Source: Verrucomicrobiota bacterium (lineage in GTDB: Bacteria; Verrucomicrobiota; Verrucomicrobiia; Chthoniobacterales; UBA10450). From it: a stretch of DNA of 34,615 nucleotides. The notes under the pieces were generated by a model. It was not told where the DNA came from. It ran no database searches and saw only the letters and a list, made by a program, of their open reading frames with translations. The stretch lies in the NCBI GenBank assembly GCA_003220005.1, contig QHRD01000012.1, positions 1-34,615 of the forward strand, given 5' to 3'. Below, piece by piece: positions 1 through 6,679 of the stretch. Each line of letters opens with the position of its first letter. The stretch's first letter is position 1. Both the position numbers and the translations under genes were made by a program.

Positions 1-377
1 GCCATGGCCAGCCACGCTTCCTGCTCAACCGGCTTGAGTCCGGCCGGCGCTATCAGGTTTTCCTCCCACGCCGTCCCCGCCTGGCGCGCACTGAATCCGT
101 CGATTTCTTGGCCGGCAACAGATTGACGTGTCGCCGAAAATTCCACGCGCGCGGATTTCTGCGCGTGTATCCCGTTTGGAGCAATGGAGGACTCTGACAC
201 AGATGCGAGGCCATGCGCACTCTGGAGAGCTACACCTGCGCCAGCCGGCTTCTGCTCCTGTTGGTGTCGCGTAGGCACGCTGGCAAGTGTCAGCAACGCA
301 GCAAGCGAGATGAGTGTAATCGAGAATGCGATCAGAAGCGCCGAAGCGAGCAGAGAACTATTTTGCGTCGGTTTCAT
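1..377 (-). CDS. Exported or membrane-anchored hypothetical protein, N-terminal part, cut by window edge
   Basis: Reading the minus strand from the ATG at 375-377 gives about 125 codons without a stop, running off the left edge, so only the N-terminus is present. The protein starts MKPTQNSSLLAS and has one strong hydrophobic stretch at about residues 9-32 (LLIAFSITLISLAALLTLA), typical of a signal peptide or a single N-terminal anchor. A polar Gln/Ala/Ser-rich region follows, and the last visible residues are LKPVEQEAWLAMA. I do not recognise the family. No clear Shine-Dalgarno site precedes the ATG. The uninterrupted frame and good signal-like N-terminus argue for a real gene; overlapping plus-strand frames at 184-794 look like shadows. 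The gene lies just outside the proposed inverted-repeat unit. Confidence 0.55.
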   Translation of the reverse strand, partial: MKPTQNSSLLASALLIAFSITLISLAALLTLASVPTRHQQEQKPAGAGVALQSAHGLASVSESSIAPNGIHAQKSARVEFSATRQSVAGQEIDGFSARQAGTAWEENLIAPAGLKPVEQEAWLAM

Positions 378-641
378 GGGAAGTTGGGCCGAAGTTTGGC
401 ACATTTCGATCAACGCACAAGAAGCCAGCGTGCGGCTGGCAGTGAGCGCTGGTCTTGGATGTTCTTAGGTTTGGTTGTGTGGACGAGCCCTTCGCTCACG
501 GTTAACCTTGCAGGAGGGTCAGGCGGAACTCTTGGGAAGACGCCCAACCGACTTAGCGCGATGCGACATTGCGGAACTTGCCCGGACGTTGTCAAGACTT
601 TTTTTCTGAGAAAACGTGCTTTTTTCGCGCTCCACACTGCA
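378..641. other. Gene-free stretch
   Basis: No convincing coding frame on either strand. It holds T-rich runs near 598-606 and 620-626 and lies between the divergent starts of the left-edge gene and the truncated small gene, so it probably carries their promoters. I could not pick a good -35/-10 pair. Confidence 0.3.
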
Positions 642-794
642 ATGACAAAAGCTATTCCAATATCGATCCACGTTTACGAAGTCCGGCCCCGCAAAGACAA
701 ACGCGGCGTTGACCTAATTTCCGATGCGCTGCCATTCGGTCGGCTGTGGTACACTGGTCCGGAAGCCGTTGCGAATGCGATGGGCCAGAGATAG
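642..794 (+). pseudogene. 3'-truncated small conserved-looking protein gene
   Basis: From the ATG at 642 the frame reads MTKAIPISIHVYEVRPRKDK, continues through GVDLISDALPFGRLWY, and ends abnormally in AVANAMGQR-stop (50 residues). From memory, a family of roughly 80-residue proteins in Verrucomicrobiota and Acidobacteriota has this N-terminus and continues past the 'NAI' position with a Tyr-Ala-Lys / HDAVIRVYD type second half. Here that half is missing. Homology appears to stop at about 780, the first base of a repeat found again in inverted orientation at 5787-5840, so the last codons and stop are supplied by the repeat. I did not find the missing half downstream of 5840. The function of the family is unknown to me. 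Calling it a pseudogene rests on remembered homologs, not on a search. Confidence 0.45.
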
Positions 795-832
795 CGCAGT
801 TGGCGGATGCCGAGTTGATAAAGAAGTGGCTT
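780..832 (+). repeat. Left arm of a ~53-bp imperfect inverted repeat
   Basis: It begins ATGGGCCAGAGATAGCGCAG. The first 28 bases (780-807) are perfectly complementary to 5813-5840. Similarity continues inward to about 832 (AAGCCACTT on the opposite strand) with a few mismatches and one single-base indel. It overlaps the 3' end of the truncated small gene. It does not fold as a full tRNA, although the first part faintly resembles an acceptor plus D-arm. Confidence 0.8.
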
Positions 833-919
833 TGTTGTTCCGCTACTGCGGGAACCTAAGTCGATCCTGCTATCGGCGTTTCGCGCATGATCATGAATCC
901 ATTGCACTAAGAGTCTGGA

Positions 920-2395
920 TTACTGACAATTCGTGATAACCGGCGCGAAACAACCGGCTGGGTTAGTAAGTGTAACCGTGTGTTGCCCGAGCGGCTCGTT
1001 GTTAATCTGAAGTTGGGCCTTGTTGCCATTGATTGTCACCTGATTGGGATTGCCATCGACCGTTATGGTGACCTGCTGGCCCGAGTGGCTCATATTCCTG
1101 AGCCTAAGACTAGCCTGCAATATGTCGCCATTGACAGTGTGTTTGCAGCGTACCTGGAAAGAAAGCAAGTCTCCGCACGGGATACCTCCAGGCGTAGGCG
1201 TTGGGGTCGGAGTGAATGTGGCAGTTGCTGTCGCGGTGGCAGTAGCCGTTGCAGTAGCGGTCGGCGTTGGTGTCGGAGTGCGAGTAGCCGTCGGCGTTGG
1301 GGTTGGCGTCACGGTCGGTGTAGGTGTAGGCGTGCCCCCGCCGCTGGTGGCAGTGACACAAACGTCATCCAGGTAAAAGTAAGTGGGCGGATTGAAGAAT
1401 ATGAAATGCAGGTCAGCGTTGGCTCCGGGTACGACATTTTTAAAAGTAAATAGCGTATACCCAAAGACGTTCTGAGTGGCCTCCGGTACGAGAGTTACAT
1501 CACCAAAAGAAGCCCCAAAACGATTGTTTCCGGAGTCGTCGTCATTCTCGAGCCAGAAGCTCACGTCATACTTTTGCCCCGCTACCGTCGGGAGGAATTG
1601 ATCAATAAAGCCGTCGCTGGTAAACGGACCACTTTGTAATGAGAATGTTCCGGAGTGCGGGTTGCTGTTATTGATACTGGTAAAGCTGGTGTCTCCGGTG
1701 TTTGCCCAAGGTGGTAAGCTACCGGTTTCGAAATCACCGTTAACAACAATGCAGCTGCCGGGTGTCGGGGTTGGCGTCGCGGTCGGTGTAGGTGTAGGCG
1801 TGCCCCCGCCGCTGGTAGCAGTGACACAAACGGCATCCAGGTAAAAGTAAGTGGACGGATTGAAGAATATGAAATGCAGGTCAGCGTTGGCTCCGGGTAC
1901 GACATTTCGAAAAGTAAATAGCGTATACCCAAAGACGTTCTGAGTGGCCTCCGGTACGAGAGTTACATCACCAAAAGAAGCCCCAAAACGATTGTTTCCG
2001 GAGTCGTCGTCATTCTCAAGCCAGAAGCTCACGTCATACCCTTGCCCCGCTACCGTCGGGAGGGATTGATCAATAAAGCCGTCGCTGGTAAACGGACCAC
2101 TTTGTAATGAGAATGTTCCGGAGTGCGGGTTGCTGTTATTGACACTGGTAAAGCTGGTATCTCCGGTGTTTGCCCAAGGTGGTAAGCTACCGGTTTCGAA
2201 ATCACCGTTAACAACAATGCAGCTGCCGGGTGCTTGAGAGTGAACGCCCGACAGCATTGTTCCCTGAGCCGCTCCGCCCGCAGAATCTCGATCCGCCAAC
2301 GCGAATGTGATGGCGCAGTCGGCAAGAAGGAGAAATAGATAAAGGGCGCCTCGAAGAAAATGCGCTTGAACGGGGTGAGTGGATTGCTTTTTCAT
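920..2395 (-). CDS. Secreted protein with two near-identical NGDFETG-type (DUF642/CBM-like) domains
   Basis: This 491-residue exported protein has a signal peptide (residues ~1-33, MKKQSTHPVQ then a hydrophobic core LYLFLLLADCAITFALA). Two beta-rich domains begin CIVVNGDFETGSLPPW at about 60 and 216 and are almost identical; their pattern (NGDFETG, W, SG, FWL, FYLDAVCV) resembles DUF642 or CBM4/9-like carbohydrate-binding folds. Pro-Thr and Thr-Ala linkers separate the domains, and a C-terminal 88-residue domain with Cys pairs starts GIPCGDLLSF. I chose the ATG at 2395 because it starts the signal peptide; an upstream in-frame TTG (2458) adds an unlikely hydrophilic leader. It lies 81 nt downstream of the YVTN gene on the same strand, so cotranscription is likely. 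The role is unknown; extracellular adhesion or carbohydrate binding is a guess. Confidence 0.75.
   Translation of the reverse strand: MKKQSTHPVQAHFLRGALYLFLLLADCAITFALADRDSAGGAAQGTMLSGVHSQAPGSCIVVNGDFETGSLPPWANTGDTSFTSVNNSNPHSGTFSLQSGPFTSDGFIDQSLPTVAGQGYDVSFWLENDDDSGNNRFGASFGDVTLVPEATQNVFGYTLFTFRNVVPGANADLHFIFFNPSTYFYLDAVCVTATSGGGTPTPTPTATPTPTPGSCIVVNGDFETGSLPPWANTGDTSFTSINNSNPHSGTFSLQSGPFTSDGFIDQFLPTVAGQKYDVSFWLENDDDSGNNRFGASFGDVTLVPEATQNVFGYTLFTFKNVVPGANADLHFIFFNPPTYFYLDDVCVTATSGGGTPTPTPTVTPTPTPTATRTPTPTPTATATATATATATATFTPTPTPTPGGIPCGDLLSFQVRCKHTVNGDILQASLRLRNMSHSGQQVTITVDGNPNQVTINGNKAQLQINNEPLGQHTVTLTNPAGCFAPVITNCQ
1299..2232 (-). repeat. Tandem 468-bp in-frame duplication within the secreted protein gene
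   Basis: Bases 1299-1766 and 1767-2232 are nearly identical with a constant offset of 468 nt (156 codons). Only a handful of substitutions are visible, such as the sites corresponding to STYFYLDAV versus PTYFYLDDV. The unit contains one complete NGDFETG domain plus its Pro-Thr linker, so copy number can change without breaking the frame. Confidence 0.9.
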
Positions 2396-2476
2396 ATCGG
2401 GGTCTGGATATCGTATTTGTGAACGTCCGAGTATATTGGTATCGACCTTGGAGCGCAATTCGCATTCGGCCGACGG

Positions 2477-3565
2477 CTACGGACCAAATTTCAGGTCAAA
2501 GGGCGACGATCCTACACCAGTAATTGTGTGAGAAACCGTCAGCGACGGAATATCGATAACCGATACAGTCGTGTCGCCGCCGTTGCACACGTACAGTTCC
2601 ATATCGTCTGGGCTTCCCAGCAGAGTCCAAGGACGGTGCCCGACGTGGATCGTTGCGATGACCGTATGCGTGGCGGTGTCAATGGCCGAAACAGTGTCGG
2701 AAAATCCATTTTGTACGAAGGCCTTCGTTCCATCACCCGTAATTACCACTCTCTGAGGACGGATTCCGGTAGGGATTGTCGCGATCACAGTCAATGCGGT
2801 CGTATCGATGACAGAGACTGTCCCATCCTGCGCGTTGGTCACGTAAACCTCCTCGCCATTGGGGGTAACGGCATTTCCCAGCGGTCTTCGTCCAACAGGA
2901 ATGGTCGCGATCACTTGTTGCGTCGCCGTGTTGATGACGGATAGGGAGTTGTTCCCGTTGTTGCTGACGTAGACGCGGTCACCCGAGGGAGAGATGCAAA
3001 GACGACGGGCGAAACCTGGGGTGGGAATACTCGTTAGTTGGTAGGTGGTGGTATCGATCACGTCCACTTCGCCAGCGCTAGGGTTCGCGACATATGCGAA
3101 GCGTCCGTCCAGCGTGAACAAGATGTCTTTGTCCCCTTGCCCGGGGATAAGGACAGTGTTGATGAGTTGATTGGTTGCCGTATCAATGACGGCGACGGGG
3201 GAGTGCAAAGGATCACCATCGAGGTGAGCTTGATGCACGACCCAAAGACGTCCACCATCCGGCGTGACCTCGAGCTCTCCGGGTTTCCTGTACACCCGGA
3301 TGGTGGCAATGTTCGTGCGTGCCACCGTGTCTAGAACCGAGATGGTTCCGGAGAGCTCGTCGGCAACGAAGGCCTTGAGCAGATCCGGCGTCGTCGCAAT
3401 ACGAATCGGGGTATCGCCCACGGGGATTTGGGTGACTACCTGGTTGGTCGAGGTGTCGATCACAGCAACCTCATTGGAGTATCTCGCGGGGCAAAAAAGG
3501 GATTGGGCCAAAGCCGAGGATGCAAAGGCGAAACTAATCAATAGCAAAGGGATATATTTTTTCAT
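2477..3565 (-). CDS. Secreted YVTN-family beta-propeller repeat protein
   Basis: This 362-residue exported protein starts MKKYIPLLLISFAFASSALA with a standard signal peptide and a predicted cleavage after ALA or AQ. The rest is about eight ~42-residue YVTN/NHL-like repeats with the signature VIDT.T..V(I/V)ATI.VG..P followed by ..PDG...YV.N, for example VINTATQQVIATIPVGRRP. Such repeats form a beta-propeller and are usually extracytoplasmic; their substrate is generally unknown. The ATG at 3565 starts the signal peptide and has a fair promoter just upstream (3595-3622). An in-frame TTG at 3622 would add 19 unlikely residues. A decayed copy of the 3' part lies upstream at 3715-4018, showing that the gene has been duplicated locally. 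Confidence 0.85.
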   Translation of the reverse strand: MKKYIPLLLISFAFASSALAQSLFCPARYSNEVAVIDTSTNQVVTQIPVGDTPIRIATTPDLLKAFVADELSGTISVLDTVARTNIATIRVYRKPGELEVTPDGGRLWVVHQAHLDGDPLHSPVAVIDTATNQLINTVLIPGQGDKDILFTLDGRFAYVANPSAGEVDVIDTTTYQLTSIPTPGFARRLCISPSGDRVYVSNNGNNSLSVINTATQQVIATIPVGRRPLGNAVTPNGEEVYVTNAQDGTVSVIDTTALTVIATIPTGIRPQRVVITGDGTKAFVQNGFSDTVSAIDTATHTVIATIHVGHRPWTLLGSPDDMELYVCNGGDTTVSVIDIPSLTVSHTITGVGSSPFDLKFGP

Positions 3566-3594
3566 ATTCCAGGATACTGGATTAAGGCCGGTGT

Positions 3595-3622
3595 TATATA
3601 ATCCATCGCGAACCTCTATCAA
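3595..3622 (-). promoter_or_regulatory. Candidate sigma70-type promoter for the YVTN gene
   Basis: On the minus strand TTGATA (3617-3622) is followed after 16 nt by TATATA (3595-3600). Transcription would start around 3588, leaving a leader of a little over 20 nt before the ATG at 3565. It is pattern-based only. Confidence 0.4.
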
Positions 3623-3714
3623 GCGTAATCTTTTTAGCTCGGTGTGGATTTCGTCTGCTGTTGCTCTTCCGCCTCGCGATATTCTTTGAGAAACCTATTG
3701 GCAAATGTCAGCAT

Positions 3715-4018
3715 TCACTGTCTCATAGCGGCGATTCGTATTCGGCAGGCGGCTACGAAACCAACTACCACCTCAAAGGGCGCCGACCCTACATCGGCAA
3801 TTGTGTCAGAGACGGTTAGCGACGGAATATCGATAACCGTTACAGTCGTGTCGCTGGCGTTGGCCACATACAGTGTCCTAGCGTTTGGGCTGATCAGCAT
3901 CTCGAAAGGATTGTGTCCGGTGGGTAGCGTTGCGATGACCGTATGCGTGGCGGTGTTAATCGCCAATTCCCTCCGGTCCTTGTCCAACAAAAATAGTCGC
4001 GATCAACTGTTGACAATT
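3715..4018 (-). pseudogene. Decayed fragment of a YVTN propeller gene
   Basis: The minus strand encodes pieces matching the neighbouring YVTN gene. QLIATIFVGQGPEGIG (from about 4015) corresponds to QVIATIPVGRRPLGN of the intact gene, but the frame then hits a TAA. After a frameshift the match resumes as INTATHTVIATLPTGHNP and VTVIDIPSLTVSDTI, the last two repeats of the intact protein, so an internal segment is deleted. At the 3' end one extra base abolishes the TAG used by the intact gene, and the frame runs on through sequence (GTAGCCGCCTGCCGAAT) that still resembles the intact gene's downstream flank. It has no start codon or signal peptide. It is clearly a remnant of a local duplication, not a functional gene. 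Confidence 0.8.
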
Positions 4019-4135
4019 CCGGAAAGTCTTCGAAAACTTTAGTCAGAAAATCCCGTATAAAGATTGATGAAAGAAAGCATCCGTGAAATCGATAGCGAAA
4101 TCACTTTGGGGAGCGGTCGGCAGAACAAAAATCTC

Positions 4136-5776
4136 ATGAAAAGTTCCACTCCAGTAAGAAGCAGGATTCAAACAATCACAGTTTGGCGCAGGCGAGGCTC
4201 GTTGCAGGACGCTCTTGGCCCTCTGGTGAGAATGCTCCGCGGACGCCTGGGGGCACCATTGTTTTTCGCATGCGCGGCGGTGTTGGTCCAACCGTGTGCC
4301 GCTCAATGGGAGTTTACCGGGAGCCTTAAAACTGCGCGGGAGTTATACACTGCGACGCTGTTGCCCGATGGTGAGGTTCTCGCCGCAGGCGGTGGGACGA
4401 ATGGTTCGCAGAGTTATCCAAATCCGTATATAAAGAGCGCGGAACTTTACGCTCCGGCGACGGGAGCTTGGAGGATCACAGGCAGCCTCAATTATGTTCG
4501 GTCCCTCCACACGGCGACGCTGCTGCCCAGCGGCAAGGTGCTAGTCGCGGGAGGCTGGCCCGAGGCTACCTCGACTGGGACCGCGGAACTGTATGATCCG
4601 GCCACGAGAAGTTGGACGTTGACCGGCAACTTCAATGCTAGACACGCCGCCCATACTGCAACACTGCTCTTCGATGGGAAGGTGTTGGTTGCAGGCGGGT
4701 CACACGCCCCTAGCAGCGCGGAACTGTACGATCCGGCTACGGGAACTTGGAGTCTCACCGGCAACCTTACTACTCCCCGTTACGGTTACCACACGGCGAC
4801 GTTGCTCTTCGACGGCAGGGTGCTGGTGGCAGGCGGGACGTACAACCTCGCGAGCGCGGAACTGTACAATCCGGCCACGGGAACTTGGACTTCTACCGGC
4901 AGTCTTCATACCGGGCGGTCGAATCACACGGCGACGTTGCTACTCAACGGCAAGGTGCTGGTAGCTGGAGGGATGAATCAGAGTTTTACTTTTGGAGCAC
5001 TGACAAGCACGGAACTCTACGACCCGGCCACGGGAACTTGGACGGTCACAGGCGACCTCAATGTTCCCCGCTTGAACCATACCGCAACGATGCTTCCGGA
5101 TGGTAAGGTGTTGGTCGCAGGTGGCCAGGGCGAGAGCACTTTTTTAGCCGCCGCGGAAATTTACGACCCGGCCACGGGAACTTGGACGGTCACAGGCAGT
5201 CTCAATAATGCTCGGGGCAACCACACGGCGACGTTGCTCTCCAATGGCATCGTGCTCGTCGCAGGTGGCCGAAACACCGAGGGTGTCATTATCGCGAGCG
5301 CGGAAACGTTCAATTCCACTATTACGCCAACCCCGACGCCAACCGCAACGGCGACTGCGACTGCAACTGCAACTCCGACTGCAACTGCAACGGCGACCGC
5401 AACGGCTACCGCGACCGCAACGGCAACGGCAACTGCAACTCCGACTGCAACTGCAACTCCGACTGCAACTGCAACGGCAACGGCGACTCCGACTGCAACG
5501 GCAACCGCGACCGCAACGCCGACACCTCGACCGATTCAGCTCACTGGCGACGGGAGAAGGGTCGGGGGAATAAATACATCGCGTCTCAAATGGAGAGGGG
5601 CGACCTCGACCAACGTCGATGTTTACCGCGACGGGAATGTGATTGCGACAGTACCGAACAATGGTTTGTATGACGACTCCACCGGCACCACCGGCCAGGC
5701 TAGTTTCATATATCAGGTGTGTGAAGCTGGAACGCAGACGTGCTCTAACACTGTGACTGTGAATTTCGGGCCGTAA
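4136..5776 (+). CDS. Secreted Kelch-repeat propeller protein with Thr-Ala linker and C-terminal Fn3-like domain
   Basis: The product has about 546 residues. After a long basic N-region comes a hydrophobic signal core (LGAPLFFACAAVLVQPCAA) with likely cleavage before QWEFTG. About seven Kelch-type blades follow, each ~50 residues, with the consensus ELYDPATGTW..TGSL...R..HTATLL.DGKVLVAGG, which predicts a beta-propeller. A long Thr-Ala/Thr-Pro linker (encoded at 5324-5529) leads to a C-terminal ~80-residue beta domain with the look of fibronectin type III (LKWRGATSTNVDVYRDG ... YQVCEAG). Start choice is uncertain: ATG 4136 is closest to the signal peptide without entering it, while ATG 4067 would add a charged leader. 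Export and adhesion or carbohydrate recognition are inferred from architecture. It is transcribed divergently from the YVTN pseudogene. Confidence 0.8.
   Translation: MKSSTPVRSRIQTITVWRRRGSLQDALGPLVRMLRGRLGAPLFFACAAVLVQPCAAQWEFTGSLKTARELYTATLLPDGEVLAAGGGTNGSQSYPNPYIKSAELYAPATGAWRITGSLNYVRSLHTATLLPSGKVLVAGGWPEATSTGTAELYDPATRSWTLTGNFNARHAAHTATLLFDGKVLVAGGSHAPSSAELYDPATGTWSLTGNLTTPRYGYHTATLLFDGRVLVAGGTYNLASAELYNPATGTWTSTGSLHTGRSNHTATLLLNGKVLVAGGMNQSFTFGALTSTELYDPATGTWTVTGDLNVPRLNHTATMLPDGKVLVAGGQGESTFLAAAEIYDPATGTWTVTGSLNNARGNHTATLLSNGIVLVAGGRNTEGVIIASAETFNSTITPTPTPTATATATATATPTATATATATATATATATATATPTATATPTATATATATPTATATATATPTPRPIQLTGDGRRVGGINTSRLKWRGATSTNVDVYRDGNVIATVPNNGLYDDSTGTTGQASFIYQVCEAGTQTCSNTVTVNFGP
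5324..5529 (+). repeat. Thr-Ala/Thr-Pro coding minisatellite
   Basis: The stretch is built of ACN-GCN and ACN-CCN dipeptide codons (for example GCAACTGCAACGGCGACTGC), giving a TATATATPTATA linker of about 65 residues. Interrupted hexamer repeats of this kind are prone to length change. A related but shorter tract on the other strand (about 1195-1335) encodes the linkers of the NGDFETG protein. Confidence 0.85.
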
Positions 5777-5786
5777 GGCGACAATT

Positions 5787-5840
5787 AAGCCACTTCTCTA
5801 TTCAACGCGGTGTCCGCCAACTGCGCTATCTCTGGCCCAT
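5787..5840 (-). repeat. Right arm of the ~53-bp inverted repeat
   Basis: It ends GCGCTATCTCTGGCCCAT, the exact complement of the start of the left arm (780-807), with weaker similarity inward to AAGCCACTTCT at 5787. It lies just downstream of the Kelch gene stop (5776). The following ~215 bases (5841-6057) contain no supported gene. Confidence 0.8.
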
Positions 5841-6057
5841 TCGCGCGGATGAAAAGACGACGGTGTTTATCGAACTGGAAAAGGCGATTCGTCGCTGGGA
5901 AATGTTTCGGTGGGTCTTCGTGCCAAATCTTCCATTCTTATCGTCCACTTCGACCGCGTGGAACTTAACGCCACAGCGCCAAACAACCGATTTAGAACCT
6001 TTCGACCCCTAATCGCACTTAACACGGCAAGAGACGACCGCTATCTCCCAAAAAATG

Positions 6058-6666
6058 TTAAGCACGGCGTTCAGCGACCGGAGCTTCACTAAGGGTGAAT
6101 CTATTCCGCGAGTTCAGTCTTGCTTTCCATAGCACAAGAATGATTGCCGTGATTGCACCGCAGGTTAGTAGTTCATAAGTGCACGACCAAATGTTGTCGA
6201 GGCTAAATAACGCGGCAAAAGTTTTGTGACGGACACCAAACGTTAATATCAACGGCGAACTGAACTCTTTAGACCACGGCCAAAACAGCGGCATACCAAA
6301 TCCAGTATGAGTCCACCCGATCTTGGTCCCGGTAAAAAAATCGATCAACAGATGTGAACTGTACGCCGTGAAGTAAAGAAGGGTACTTCGCCAGAAACCT
6401 GGCGCGATCCGCCACGCGGAGCTCAAAATCAGCGATACCAAGATAGCGAATATCAGGCTGTGCGTGAAACTATGATGCAGATTCTTCGCGCTTCCATTGA
6501 AGAGGACTGGGAGAAAATCGAGATCAGGCAAATTTGCAACCAACATCAGCACGCCAAGTCGCGGAAGCCATTGGCGCCACTGTGCAGCGAGCCGAGTCTT
6601 CAACTGCGCTGCCAGGATGAGAAAGGTCCAGAACCCCCCAAAAGTGTGTGCTATTGGCGAAGCCAC
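6058..6666 (-). CDS. YdjM-like (DUF457) membrane-bound metal-dependent hydrolase
   Basis: The product is 202 residues, starting at a GTG (6666) that gives (V/M)ASPIAHTFGG, the usual start of this family; a longer in-frame extension would overlap the upstream gene with a low-complexity basic leader and is rejected. Conserved features are His7 near the N-terminus, DLDFLP (48-53), HHSFTHS (64-70) and SSHLLIDFF (103-111), which together supply the putative metal ligands. Several hydrophobic segments alternate with these motifs, indicating an inner-membrane protein with four to five spans. The family is known as LexA-regulated YdjM-type or 'metal-dependent hydrolase'; its substrate is undefined. 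It starts 13 nt after the stop of the GT4 gene, so it is the last gene of the operon. Confidence 0.8.
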   Translation of the reverse strand: MASPIAHTFGGFWTFLILAAQLKTRLAAQWRQWLPRLGVLMLVANLPDLDFLPVLFNGSAKNLHHSFTHSLIFAILVSLILSSAWRIAPGFWRSTLLYFTAYSSHLLIDFFTGTKIGWTHTGFGMPLFWPWSKEFSSPLILTFGVRHKTFAALFSLDNIWSCTYELLTCGAITAIILVLWKARLNSRNRFTLSEAPVAERRA

Positions 6667-6679
6667 GTGACGAGGTCTG

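Larger units (their letters stand above)
780..5840. mobile_element. Putative ~5.06-kb inverted-repeat-bounded unit carrying secreted repeat proteins
   Basis: The two inverted arms (780-832, 5787-5840) face each other across three exported proteins and one pseudogene, and the left arm interrupts a small gene. That is the architecture of an inserted unit with terminal inverted repeats. Against it, no transposase or recombinase is visible inside, no clear target-site duplication flanks it, and the missing half of the interrupted gene is not at the far side. It may instead be two independent copies of a dispersed repeat in opposite orientation. Treat it as a hypothesis. Confidence 0.35.

Noticed and set aside
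213-641. Long plus-strand frame upstream of the small gene
   Set aside because: Only the part from ATG 642 resembles protein; the upstream portion is basic and unstructured and is antisense to a better signal-peptide frame (1-377).
780-860. Possible tRNA or tmRNA piece at the left inverted-repeat arm
   Set aside because: The first ~25 bases suggest an acceptor plus D-arm, but no anticodon arm, T-arm or pairing 3' acceptor strand could be found.
980-1453. Plus-strand frames rich in Gly-Val or Arg-Ser repeats opposite the secreted protein
   Set aside because: They are antisense translations of the Thr-Pro/Thr-Ala linker codons.
5324-5529. Short regular repeats as a CRISPR array
   Set aside because: Repeats are 6-nt codon pairs without spacers and lie inside a reading frame.
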